In this document: positions 47,564 through 55,569 of the stretch, piece after piece
Layout: every line of letters starts with the position of its first letter
How positions within the stretch are numbered: the first letter of the stretch is position 1
NCBI GenBank assembly: GCA_036504215.1
Contig: DASXVO010000006.1
Location: forward strand, 45,261 to 109,260
Direction of reading: 5' to 3'
DNA length: 64,000 nucleotides
DNA from: Vicinamibacterales bacterium
GTDB lineage: Bacteria; Acidobacteriota; Vicinamibacteria; Vicinamibacterales; Fen-181
Notes under the pieces: generated by a model
Told to the model about the DNA's origin: nothing
The model's input: the letters and a program-made list of their open reading frames with translations, nothing else
The model's database searches: none
Translations under genes and position numbers: made by a program

Positions 47564-48361
47564 CTACTGCGGTCGCTGTCTCGCGGCCGCGTAGACCAGG
47601 AGGGCCGCGGCCACCGCGACGTTCAACGATTCGACCGGGTGCTGCATCGGAATCGAGACGCCATCGTCGGCCGCGTCAATCACCGCGGACGCCAGCCCTG
47701 GTCCCTCACCGCCGAGCAGGAAGGCAAGCGGGACGCGCAGGTCGACAGCATCCGGGCTCCTTCCCCCTCGCGGGATCGTGGCCAGCAGCCGGATGTCGGC
47801 CGCGCGGATCGCGCCGATGGTTTCAAGGAGATCCAGTTGCGCGGCGACGGGCAGGCGGAGCGTGCTGCCCATCGATCCACGCAGCGCCTTCCAGCCGAAC
47901 GGATCGGCACTGGCTCCGCAGAAGACGACACCTGTTGCGCCCCCCGCCTCGGCTGCGCGGATGATCGCGCCGACGTTCCCGGGATCCTGCACATCGGCGG
48001 CGACGAGGAGGAGTTGGGGGCGCCGCTCGAGGACGCGCGTGAGCGAACACGCCGGGCGCGCCGCGATGGCCACGATTCCCGACGGTGTCCGCGCGGGGCT
48101 CATCGCGTCGAGCACAGCCTCCGACACTTCGACGACGTCTGCCGCCTGCGCGGAGAGTGCGTGCGCCAGGCGTGCGCCCTCGTCGGAGGCGAGAGCGCAC
48201 GACCCGAATGCAGCCGTCTCGATGCGGAGGCCCGCGCCCACCGCATCCGACACGAGATGGTGGCCGTCGAGCAACAGCCGGTCGTCTCCAGCCGTCGGTC
48301 CGCGGGCCAGGGCGCGGAAGGTCGCGACGAGGGGGTGCTGACGGCTGGAGATGCGTTTCAT
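47564..48361 (-). CDS. SpoU/TrmH-family RNA 2'-O-methyltransferase
   Basis: The 265-residue protein has an N-terminal substrate-binding domain (SRQHPLVATFRAL at the start) and a C-terminal knotted SPOUT domain with VAADVQDPGNVGAIIRAAEA, FLLGGEGPGL and IPMQHPVESLNVAVAAALLVY, the three SpoU motifs. Members methylate ribose in rRNA (for example RlmB) or tRNA with SAM. The exact target is not visible. It lies 12 bases after the S9 peptidase gene on the same strand. Confidence 0.93.
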   Translation of the reverse strand: MKRISSRQHPLVATFRALARGPTAGDDRLLLDGHHLVSDAVGAGLRIETAAFGSCALASDEGARLAHALSAQAADVVEVSEAVLDAMSPARTPSGIVAIAARPACSLTRVLERRPQLLLVAADVQDPGNVGAIIRAAEAGGATGVVFCGASADPFGWKALRGSMGSTLRLPVAAQLDLLETIGAIRAADIRLLATIPRGGRSPDAVDLRVPLAFLLGGEGPGLASAVIDAADDGVSIPMQHPVESLNVAVAAALLVYAAARQRPQ

Positions 48362-48373
48362 GTCAACCTCAGG

Positions 48374-51082
48374 CTACCGCTTCTTGTCGCCCGCCTGCTC
48401 CTTTTCCCGATTCAACTCGACGAGATCGACACTGTCGGCAGCCTGGCCCAACAGGTGACGGCAGAAGTAGTCGCCACGGAGCCAGTTGAAGTACGCGCCG
48501 GCGGACGCGTAGCCGTGCCGCGCGCCGGGAATGACGAACATGTCGAACCGCTTGTTCGCCTTGATGAGCGCGTCGGCGAGGCGATAGGTGTTCGACGGGT
48601 GCACGTTGTTGTCGATGTCCCCGGTGACGAGCAGCATGTGGCCTTTCAGGTTCTTCGCGAGTTCCGAGTTCCTCTCGATCGTGTACTCGAAGGTCACCTT
48701 GCCGTCCTTGTCGGTGACTTCCTTGATGCCGTGGTGCTTCTCGCTCCACGTGTTGTTGTAGATGTTGTTCTCGTGGTTCCCCGACTCCGACACCGCCACC
48801 TTGAAGAAGTCGGGGTAGACCATCATCGCGGCTGCCGACATGAACCCGCCCCCAGAGTGCCCCCAGATCCCCACGCGGTTCGCGTCGATGAACGGATGCC
48901 GCCGGGCGAGCTGCTCGACCGCCGTCTTCTTGTCCGCCAGGCCGTAGTCGCGGAGGTTGCCGTACCCGAAGTTGTGGTACCACTTCGAGCGCAGCGGGTT
49001 GCCGCCCCGGTTGCCGACCTCGACGACGATGAACCCGAACTGCGCGAGCTGGATGTTGGGGCTCCGGACACTGAACGTCTTCGTGACGCTCTCCTGCTGC
49101 GGACCGGGATAGACGTAGAGGATGACCGGGTATTTCCTGCCAGGGTCGAAGTCGAAGGGCTTGTACATCACGCCGAACAGGTCCGTGATCCCGTCATCGG
49201 CCTTGACCCTGAAGGGCTCGGGAAACTTGAAGCCGGCCTCTTCGAGCGCACTCGTGTCCGTCGTCTCCAGCTTGGCCACCAGAGCGCCCGTTGCGTCGTG
49301 CAGCGCCGCCTCGGGCTTCGAGTCGACGCGCGAGCTGTTGTCGACGAAGTACCGGTTGGAGTCCGACAGGCTTGCGGTGTGCGACGCATCTCCAGGATTC
49401 AACAGTTTGATCGTGGTGCCGTCGAGGCTGACGCGGTAGAGGTGCGGGTAGTACGGGTCCTCGCCAGCTTCGCGGCCGACGGCGGTGACGAACACGACCC
49501 GCGTCTTGTCGTCTGTCCCTTCCAGGCTGGTCGTGACGAACTCGCCGCTCGTGACGGCGTTCTTCAGCGCGCCGGTGTTCGCGTCGTAGAGGTAGTAGTG
49601 CCCCCATCCGGTGCGCTCCGACCAGAAGAGGAGCTCCTGACCGTTGCTCGCCAGGCGCAGCGGCTTGGTCTCGATGTAGGTGTTCAGACGTTCTTCGAGC
49701 AGCACCTTGACGTCACCCGACTCAGGGCTTGCCACGCACACGTCCAGGCGATGCAGATCGCGGCTCATGCGAGTGATGTAGAGTTTGTCGTGTCCCTCGG
49801 CCAGCCACTGGGGCTCCGGCCGGTCGCCGCCGCCGCCGCCGACCTGGCCACCGCCGCCGAGCCCGCCCTGGTAGCGCGCCGACACCGGAGCCGTGGCAAT
49901 CTGCAGCGACTGGTCCTTGAATCGGTCCGTCTTGAGCTTCACGACGGTCCTGGTGTCACGATCGAATACGTTGATTTCGGGCTGAGGGACATTCGGTTCG
50001 CCCGGCATCGCATAGCGGTACGTCTCCAGCTTCGGACGCGGGTTGGCGAGCGCGTCGATGACCCAGAGGTCGTTCACCTTGCGCTCGTCGCGGCGGACGA
50101 GGGCGAACTTCCGCGAGTCCCTTGCCCAGACGACGATCACCGCCGCGACGCGGGCGTTCTTCTCCGTGCTCTGCTGTTCGGCTTCGACCATCTGGTCTTC
50201 TTGCTGCTGCTGCTCCTGTTGTCCGCCTGGCATGACGGTGCGGGCATAGCTGTAGTGTTCCTCGCCATCCTTGGTCAGCTGCACCTCGACGATCGCCGGG
50301 TCGTCCGCCTTCTTCTGCGCCAGCGCGTAGTTGGCCGCGTCCATCATGAACAGGTTGTGGCTTCGTGCGAAGACGACGGTCTTCTCGTCCGGGGACACCG
50401 ATGCCCAGCGTGGCTTCCGCGGAGCCCTGTAATCATCGTCCAGCAGGTCGAGGCTCCCCGTCGAGAGGTCGTACTCGAAGTGCAGCGTCCGGGTCTTGGG
50501 CGGCGTCGGGGGCGTCGCGCCCTTGCCGGTTGGCGGCGTCTCCTTCTTGGCGCCCGCTGCTGTGGGATCCACCGCGAGTGTCTTGGGCTTCACGAAGTCG
50601 GCATCGCGCGGGACCTGGACGTCGAACTGGAACGCGGCGTCCTTCTTCACGAACTTGACCGTGGAGAAGGGCAGGTGCTGCGCATCGTAGGGCATGAGGG
50701 TGATGGCGGTCAGCGCGGCGGCCATCTTGGTGTGGTCGAAGAGCGGGGCCCGGGCTCTCTTGAGCGGGTCGACGAGAAAGAACTTCCGCCCGTCGCGCGT
50801 CTGGTAGCTGTACCAGAAGCGGTCCCCCGTCTCCAGCCATCGGGGCGTGACCGACGTGTCGAAGACGAGTTTGCCGATCTTCGGCGTCGTCCACTGAGCG
50901 GCCAGGTCGTAGTTGGGTGTGATGATGCCATCCGGGTTGACGACCTCTGCGGACGCGCGCTGACCTGGGCTCGATCGCCTGGCTGCCGGCTGTCTGGCGC
51001 CCGAACTCTGGGCGAGGGGATGTGCGAGCCCCAGCACGACCAGCATCGAGGCGAGCCCAATGAGCGAGAGACTGCGATGCAT
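48374..51082 (-). CDS. Secreted S9-family dipeptidyl/prolyl oligopeptidase
   Basis: The 902-residue protein starts with a signal peptide (hydrophobic residues about 5-24, ending HPLAQS). Residues about 90-640 resemble the DPP-IV N-terminal propeller; the C-terminal alpha/beta hydrolase domain has the nucleophile in GIWGHSGGG (Ser about 743), an acid in GDIDNN (Asp about 824) and a histidine in GARHGY (about 856). Such enzymes release dipeptides or cut after proline in the periplasm. The propeller contains a Gly-rich loop, GGLGGGGQVGGGGG, encoded partly by a GCC/GGC triplet run. A strong AAGGAG site precedes the ATG. Many large S9 peptidases are typical of Acidobacteria. Confidence 0.93.
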   Translation of the reverse strand: MHRSLSLIGLASMLVVLGLAHPLAQSSGARQPAARRSSPGQRASAEVVNPDGIITPNYDLAAQWTTPKIGKLVFDTSVTPRWLETGDRFWYSYQTRDGRKFFLVDPLKRARAPLFDHTKMAAALTAITLMPYDAQHLPFSTVKFVKKDAAFQFDVQVPRDADFVKPKTLAVDPTAAGAKKETPPTGKGATPPTPPKTRTLHFEYDLSTGSLDLLDDDYRAPRKPRWASVSPDEKTVVFARSHNLFMMDAANYALAQKKADDPAIVEVQLTKDGEEHYSYARTVMPGGQQEQQQQEDQMVEAEQQSTEKNARVAAVIVVWARDSRKFALVRRDERKVNDLWVIDALANPRPKLETYRYAMPGEPNVPQPEINVFDRDTRTVVKLKTDRFKDQSLQIATAPVSARYQGGLGGGGQVGGGGGDRPEPQWLAEGHDKLYITRMSRDLHRLDVCVASPESGDVKVLLEERLNTYIETKPLRLASNGQELLFWSERTGWGHYYLYDANTGALKNAVTSGEFVTTSLEGTDDKTRVVFVTAVGREAGEDPYYPHLYRVSLDGTTIKLLNPGDASHTASLSDSNRYFVDNSSRVDSKPEAALHDATGALVAKLETTDTSALEEAGFKFPEPFRVKADDGITDLFGVMYKPFDFDPGRKYPVILYVYPGPQQESVTKTFSVRSPNIQLAQFGFIVVEVGNRGGNPLRSKWYHNFGYGNLRDYGLADKKTAVEQLARRHPFIDANRVGIWGHSGGGFMSAAAMMVYPDFFKVAVSESGNHENNIYNNTWSEKHHGIKEVTDKDGKVTFEYTIERNSELAKNLKGHMLLVTGDIDNNVHPSNTYRLADALIKANKRFDMFVIPGARHGYASAGAYFNWLRGDYFCRHLLGQAADSVDLVELNREKEQAGDKKR

Positions 51083-51200
51083 CGCGACTCCTTCCGAATC
51101 TCCGGGGGACGTGAGCTGTCGTAGTCGAGCGGGGACGAACTCGGGAGAGATGAGACGCGGCGAAATGTACTCGTTCCGTGCAGGTGGAACAAGGCCCGTA

Positions 51201-51227
51201 TGCTAGAATTTCGGATATCTGTATACT
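51201..51227 (+). promoter_or_regulatory. Candidate promoter elements upstream of greA
   Basis: TG-C-TAGAAT (51201-51209) is an extended -10, and a second -10-like TATACT lies at 51222-51227. Neither has a consensus -35. The 206-base gap 51083-51288 separates greA from the divergent S9 gene and holds nothing else I can name. Confidence 0.4.
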
Positions 51228-51288
51228 CACACCAGGGTTGGCCGGCTGGTGATGTCTGGCCGCAGGCTGGAGAACGGATCGTTCGCGG

Positions 51289-51762
51289 ATGACCATCAGG
51301 GACCAACTAATCAAGAGGTTCGAGGAGGAGATCCAGATCCTCGAGCGCGAGTTGCGGACCGAATTGCCGCAGGAAATCCGCCGGGCGCGCGAACTGGGCG
51401 ACCTCAGCGAGAACGCCGAGTACCAGGCTGCGAAGGAACGGCAGCGTCTCGTCGAGGCCCGGATCGGCATGCTGAAGAAGCGCGTCGGCGAGATCTCGCT
51501 GCTCAACCTCGACAAGCTCCCGATCGACAAGGTAGGCCTCGGGTCGATCGTCACCGTTTCGGAGGACGGCGGCAAGCCGTTCGTCTACCGGCTGGTGATG
51601 CCCGAGGAGGCCGACGCGGCGAAGGGATTGATTTCGCCGAGTTCTCCGATCGGGCGCGCGCTCCTGAACAAGGAACCGGGTGACGAAGTCACCGTGCAGA
51701 CGCCGACCGGCGTCCGTCGGTTCGAGATCCACGAACTCGTGACCGTCCACGACGCGCTGTAG
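51289..51762 (+). CDS. greA: Transcription elongation factor GreA
   Basis: The 157-residue protein has the N-terminal coiled coil with LRTELPQEIRRARELGDLSE, NAEYQAAKERQ and the tip acidic residues, followed by the C-terminal FKBP-like domain (ISPSSPIGRALLNKEPGDEV). GreA stimulates RNA cleavage by backtracked RNA polymerase. Length and motifs match the family. The start is ATG at 51289. It is followed after 22 bases by the patatin-like gene. Confidence 0.96.
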   Translation: MTIRDQLIKRFEEEIQILERELRTELPQEIRRARELGDLSENAEYQAAKERQRLVEARIGMLKKRVGEISLLNLDKLPIDKVGLGSIVTVSEDGGKPFVYRLVMPEEADAAKGLISPSSPIGRALLNKEPGDEVTVQTPTGVRRFEIHELVTVHDAL

Positions 51763-51784
51763 TACCCCCGCCCCCGAAGGGTGC

Positions 51785-53224
51785 ATGGTGATCGGGCAGC
51801 CATCAGCGTCACGCGACGCGTACTCACCGCAACTGCGGACGGCCCTCGTCCTCACGGGTTTCGGCACCGCGGGTGCCTACCATGCCGGTGTGATTCGCGC
51901 ACTGCAGGAAGCCGGCGTCAAGATTGACGTTGTCGCCGGGGCGGGGATCGGGATCATCTCCGCCGTCTTCACCGCGATCGACGGTGGCGGCCGGCTGTGG
52001 GAAGAGGATGGACTCTGGCGGACGCGCTCTGCCGGGCGTTTCTACCGGGTCCGTGCCGCCATCCGCTTCGCGGCGTGGTCCCTCGTCGCCGCGCTCTCGA
52101 TCGTGCTCGTGCCGCTGGCCGCCCTCGTTGCCGGCCTGGTGGTCTATCCCGTCGGATTCCTGCTGCGGATCGCCGGCGTGTCCTCCGCGAGCTTCGTCTC
52201 CCGCGCATACACCTCGCTGGTGGAAACGGCGTTCGACCCCGGGTTTCTGCCGGCAGTGCTCCCTCGGGCATTGCTCGTGTCGCTGACTGCGTTCATCGGC
52301 GTGCTCGCCGTGCTCGGTGTCGTCGTCTTCATCGTGGGCCGGGGCAAGCGTCGCGACGACGCCCCCGTGTGGTGGCGGATCATCGGCGCGCCGCTGTCTG
52401 GCAAGGGAGCCGTGCACGCCGTGTCGCGGCTGCTGTGGCAGTTGGTGGGGGGGGCAGCCGGAGCGAAGAAGCCCGCCGGCCTCGAACTCAGCCGCGCGTA
52501 TACCGAGTTGCTGCGGGACAACGTCGGCCAGCCGGGTGTCCGCGAACTGCTCCTGACCGTGCACGACCTCGACATGCGGCGCGACTTCGTGTTCGCGATG
52601 CTGGGCGACCGGTACCGTCGGGACTTCTTCCGGGCTGTCGATGGTCCGGGTGGCGATCGGCGCCTGTCGGAGTCGTTCGACCTCTCCCTCGTGAGCCGCG
52701 ACCACCTGATGGACGTCCTGGAGGCCGGTGTGGCTCTGCCCGTGGCGACCGAGGTGCAGCTGATTCACTTTCCGCCGGAGAGCTACTGGTGCGGCGAAGT
52801 GCATCGCGCGACGTCCCGGCCGGGTGCGCTCGACCGGCTCCTCGACGAACTCCCGCTCGCGGGCGTCGAACAGGTCATCGTCGTCTCCGCGGTCCCCGAA
52901 CTCGAGGGACCGCATCGGTTGACGATTCCGCGGAGCGACTGGCGCGGTCGGCTGAGCGACTACCTCGCCGGTGCCGAGGCGGCTGCCCTGCGGTCATCGC
53001 TCGGCGCCGAGCGGCCCTTCCGCTGCCAGTTCGTGGTCCGCCCGGCCTACAACCCTATTGGACCTCTCGAGGTCGGCGGCTGCTACGATCAGCGGTCGGA
53101 CCGCGAGGTGACCCTTGGCGAGTTGATCGATCGCGGTTACGAGGACGCGTACCGTCAGTTCATCGACCCGGTCGTCGGGGCGAGCGGCGAGCGCCTCGAG
53201 GTGGCCCGGACGGGCCACGACTGA
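51785..53224 (+). CDS. Patatin-fold protein lacking the catalytic serine, with inserted membrane helices
   Basis: The 479-residue protein opens with ALVLTGFGTAGAYHAGVIRAL, a patatin-type oxyanion loop and first helix. The nucleophile elbow, normally GxSxG, reads GAGIG at residues 52-56, so the serine is replaced by glycine. Directly after it come two or three hydrophobic segments (about 95-130 and 160-186), an insertion not found in simple patatins. The C-terminal part resumes patatin-like sequence (VALPVATEVQ, then GGCYDQRSDREVTLGELIDRGYEDAYRQF). A lipid hydrolase with this mechanism seems impossible, so it may be a membrane-bound pseudo-enzyme that binds lipids, or use another residue. The start at 51785 is GTG or ATG-proximal to greA. 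Confidence 0.8.
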   Translation: MVIGQPSASRDAYSPQLRTALVLTGFGTAGAYHAGVIRALQEAGVKIDVVAGAGIGIISAVFTAIDGGGRLWEEDGLWRTRSAGRFYRVRAAIRFAAWSLVAALSIVLVPLAALVAGLVVYPVGFLLRIAGVSSASFVSRAYTSLVETAFDPGFLPAVLPRALLVSLTAFIGVLAVLGVVVFIVGRGKRRDDAPVWWRIIGAPLSGKGAVHAVSRLLWQLVGGAAGAKKPAGLELSRAYTELLRDNVGQPGVRELLLTVHDLDMRRDFVFAMLGDRYRRDFFRAVDGPGGDRRLSESFDLSLVSRDHLMDVLEAGVALPVATEVQLIHFPPESYWCGEVHRATSRPGALDRLLDELPLAGVEQVIVVSAVPELEGPHRLTIPRSDWRGRLSDYLAGAEAAALRSSLGAERPFRCQFVVRPAYNPIGPLEVGGCYDQRSDREVTLGELIDRGYEDAYRQFIDPVVGASGERLEVARTGHD

Positions 53225-53264
53225 CACGCCACATCGCACCATCAACCAGGCGGGCAGAGCAGCT

Positions 53265-54434
53265 ATGAGAACACGAGGCCTCTCGACCGAAGTGATTCAC
53301 CGGGGCGAAGATGCGCCGATCCACGCCGACCCGGTCAACGTCCCGATCTACGAGACGACGACGTTCCTGTTCGAGTCGGCGGATGAGGTTCGCCGCTACC
53401 AGGAAGGGAAGGTCGACAAGTACCTCTACTCCCGCTACGCGAATCCGACGATCGTCGTCACCGAAGAGAAGGTGGCGGCGCTCGACCACGCCGAGGCTGC
53501 GCTCGCGTTCGCGTCTGGAATGGCCGCCTCGGCCACCACGCTCCTCACGTTCCTCGAACCTGGTGATCAGGTGCTGTGCAGTGCGGCGCTGTACGGCGGC
53601 ACGTTTCACCTGGTCAACGACGTGCTGACCAGGTTCCGCATCGACGTGCGATGGGCCACGCTCGAGGAATTGCAGGAGCCGGAAACGCTCATCGGCGATG
53701 CGACACGGCTGTGCTGGATCGAATCACCGATCAACCCGACTCTCCGCTGCGTGGACGTGAGGCGGGTGGCTGCCGCATGCCGGGCGCGTGGTGTGCTGTC
53801 GGTGCTCGACAACACCTTCGCCAGTCCGATCAACCAGCAGCCGTTGGCGCTCGGCGTCGATCTCGCGATGCAGAGCGCGACGAAGTACCTGAATGGGCAC
53901 TCCGACGTCACCGGCGGCGTGGTGTCGGGGCCGCGCGATCTCGTCAAGCGTCTCGACCTGATGCGCCGTATGCTGGGCGGTGTGATGGATCCGCAAGCGG
54001 CGTTCGCGCTGGCCCGGGGGCTGAAGACGCTTCCGCTGCGCATCGCGCGCCACAATGTCAGCGCCTTGGCGGCTGCGCGCTTCCTGGAGCAGGATCGACG
54101 TGTCAGGCGCGTGTTCTATCCCGGCCTGGCGTCGCATCCAGACCACGCGATCGCCGCGGCGCAAATGTCCGGGTCCGGCGGGATGGTGACCTTCGAGGTG
54201 GACGGCGGCCTCCAGGGCGCCTCGCGGGTGTTCGACCGGTTCCAGATCATTCGGCGCGCCACGAGCCTTGGCGGCGTGGACAGCCTGGCCAGCCTGCCGG
54301 TGCTGACCTCACACTGGAACTACAGTGACGGGGATCTCGCGCGCGCCGGTGTGACCGCCGGCATGCTGCGGGTGTCGATCGGTTTGGAGGATGAGGAGGA
54401 CATCCTCGCGGACCTCGACCAGGCGCTGGGGTAA
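53265..54434 (+). CDS. Cys/Met-metabolism PLP enzyme (cystathionine gamma-synthase/methionine gamma-lyase type)
   Basis: The 389-residue protein has the family signatures YSRYANPT (Tyr about 58), ASGMAASATTLLTFLEPGD, SALYGGTF, IESPINPTL, DNTFASPINQQPL and SATKYLNGHSD with the PLP lysine at 207. The C-terminal SLGGVDSLASLP matches the family. Members act in transsulfuration (cystathionine gamma-synthase or lyase) or degrade methionine; these are not separable by motif. No SAM riboswitch is seen in the 40-base gap before it. A structured 389-base non-coding stretch follows. Confidence 0.93.
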   Translation: MRTRGLSTEVIHRGEDAPIHADPVNVPIYETTTFLFESADEVRRYQEGKVDKYLYSRYANPTIVVTEEKVAALDHAEAALAFASGMAASATTLLTFLEPGDQVLCSAALYGGTFHLVNDVLTRFRIDVRWATLEELQEPETLIGDATRLCWIESPINPTLRCVDVRRVAAACRARGVLSVLDNTFASPINQQPLALGVDLAMQSATKYLNGHSDVTGGVVSGPRDLVKRLDLMRRMLGGVMDPQAAFALARGLKTLPLRIARHNVSALAAARFLEQDRRVRRVFYPGLASHPDHAIAAAQMSGSGGMVTFEVDGGLQGASRVFDRFQIIRRATSLGGVDSLASLPVLTSHWNYSDGDLARAGVTAGMLRVSIGLEDEEDILADLDQALG

Positions 54435-54823
54435 TCTCTCGACCGTGCCCACCGACGTTGGCCACGGCGCCGACGCATTCCGCATTCCTGACGCCACAAC
54501 GGGCGGTAGATACCGCCTCGTGGCGTTGGCCCCTTGATCCGAGCGTAATTCGAGGCGGTATCGAACCCGGATGCCGTTCGAGCCATGGGTCGAGGCCATC
54601 GCCCGCCACGTGGCGCAAAGAGACCGACCGCTCGACCACGGAGCGACGTCTGTGAGACTCTTGGCCCGACGGGTCTGATCCGTGCCAAGCAGATCGAGAA
54701 CCTGGACGGCTCTCTGCCGGCGAGTCCTGACGTGTGACGGCGCTGCCGGCGCCAGGAAGGCACCGCGCCGGACCGCGCGGTGGCGGGGAAGGTTCCCCCG
54801 CCAATGAATCACGCGGAGCACGC
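54435..54823. other. Non-coding interval with nested inverted repeats
   Basis: No gene is supported in these 389 bases. A nested inverted repeat at 54491-54526 has an outer 7-bp stem ACGCCAC/GTGGCGT and an inner stem GGCGGTA/TACCGCC. A related fragment GAGGCGGTATCGAAC recurs at about 54552. A second hairpin, TGGCGGGG/CCCCGCCA (54781-54803), lies 20 bases before the racemase start and could block transcription or translation. Confidence 0.6.
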
Positions 54824-55522
54824 ATGAGAACGATCGGCCTCATCGGCGGCACGGGGTGGGTATCGACGCTCGAGTACTACCGCCTGATCAACGAGGGCGT
54901 CAACCGTCGCCTGGGCGGCCACGAGGCCGCCCGATGCGTCATCTACTCGCTCAATTTCGGCGACGTGATGCGCCTCAAGGCGGGCGACCCCGAGCAGGCC
55001 GGGGTCCGCGCTCTGGTGGTGCAGACGGCCAGGACCCTCGAGCAGGCCGGCGCCGAGCGCCTGGTGTTGTGCGCCAACACGTTGCACTGGTTCGCCGACT
55101 CTGTCGAGGACGCCGTGCGAGTGCCGCTGGTGCACATCGCCAAGGCCACCGCCGCGGCGGTCCGCGATGCCGGTCTCCACTGCGTGGGATTGCTGGGCAC
55201 ACGCCCGACGATGGAACGCGATTTCTACCGCAAACACCTCCGGGACGCCGGCATCGAGGCTCTCGTTCCCGACGAAGCGGATCGGGGCTTCGTGCACGAC
55301 ACCATCTACGACGAACTCGTGAAGAGCAGGTTCCTGGACGAGTCCCGCGTGCAGATGCTGGCCGTCATCGAGCGATTGCGGCAGCGCGGTGCTGAGGGGG
55401 TGGTACTCGGGTGCACGGAGATCCCGCTGCTCGTTCGACCGGAGCATTGCGCGCTTCCTCTGTTCGACACGCTCCGGATCCACGCCGATGCCGCCGTCGA
55501 CGAGGCGCTGTCCAGGCCCTGA
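54824..55522 (+). CDS. Aspartate/glutamate racemase family protein
   Basis: The ATG at 54824, with GGAG 7 bases upstream, gives a 232-residue protein beginning MRTIGLIGGTGWVSTLEYY. It has VLCANTLHW and VVLGCTEIPLL, which hold the two cysteines of cofactor-independent racemases, and GLLGTRPTMERDFYR. Members racemise aspartate or glutamate. An in-frame extension to 54734 would cover the hairpin and lacks homology. Convergent with the next gene. Confidence 0.92.
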   Translation: MRTIGLIGGTGWVSTLEYYRLINEGVNRRLGGHEAARCVIYSLNFGDVMRLKAGDPEQAGVRALVVQTARTLEQAGAERLVLCANTLHWFADSVEDAVRVPLVHIAKATAAAVRDAGLHCVGLLGTRPTMERDFYRKHLRDAGIEALVPDEADRGFVHDTIYDELVKSRFLDESRVQMLAVIERLRQRGAEGVVLGCTEIPLLVRPEHCALPLFDTLRIHADAAVDEALSRP

Positions 55523-55569
55523 TCTGCCGTCGTGGGGCATCCATCAGGAAGACGTCGTCGGCGTCTCAA

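Noticed and set aside
47639..51124. A 1161-codon plus-strand frame opposite the SpoU methyltransferase and S9 peptidase
   Set aside because: Both minus-strand genes have full sets of motifs; the long frame reflects third-position GC bias.
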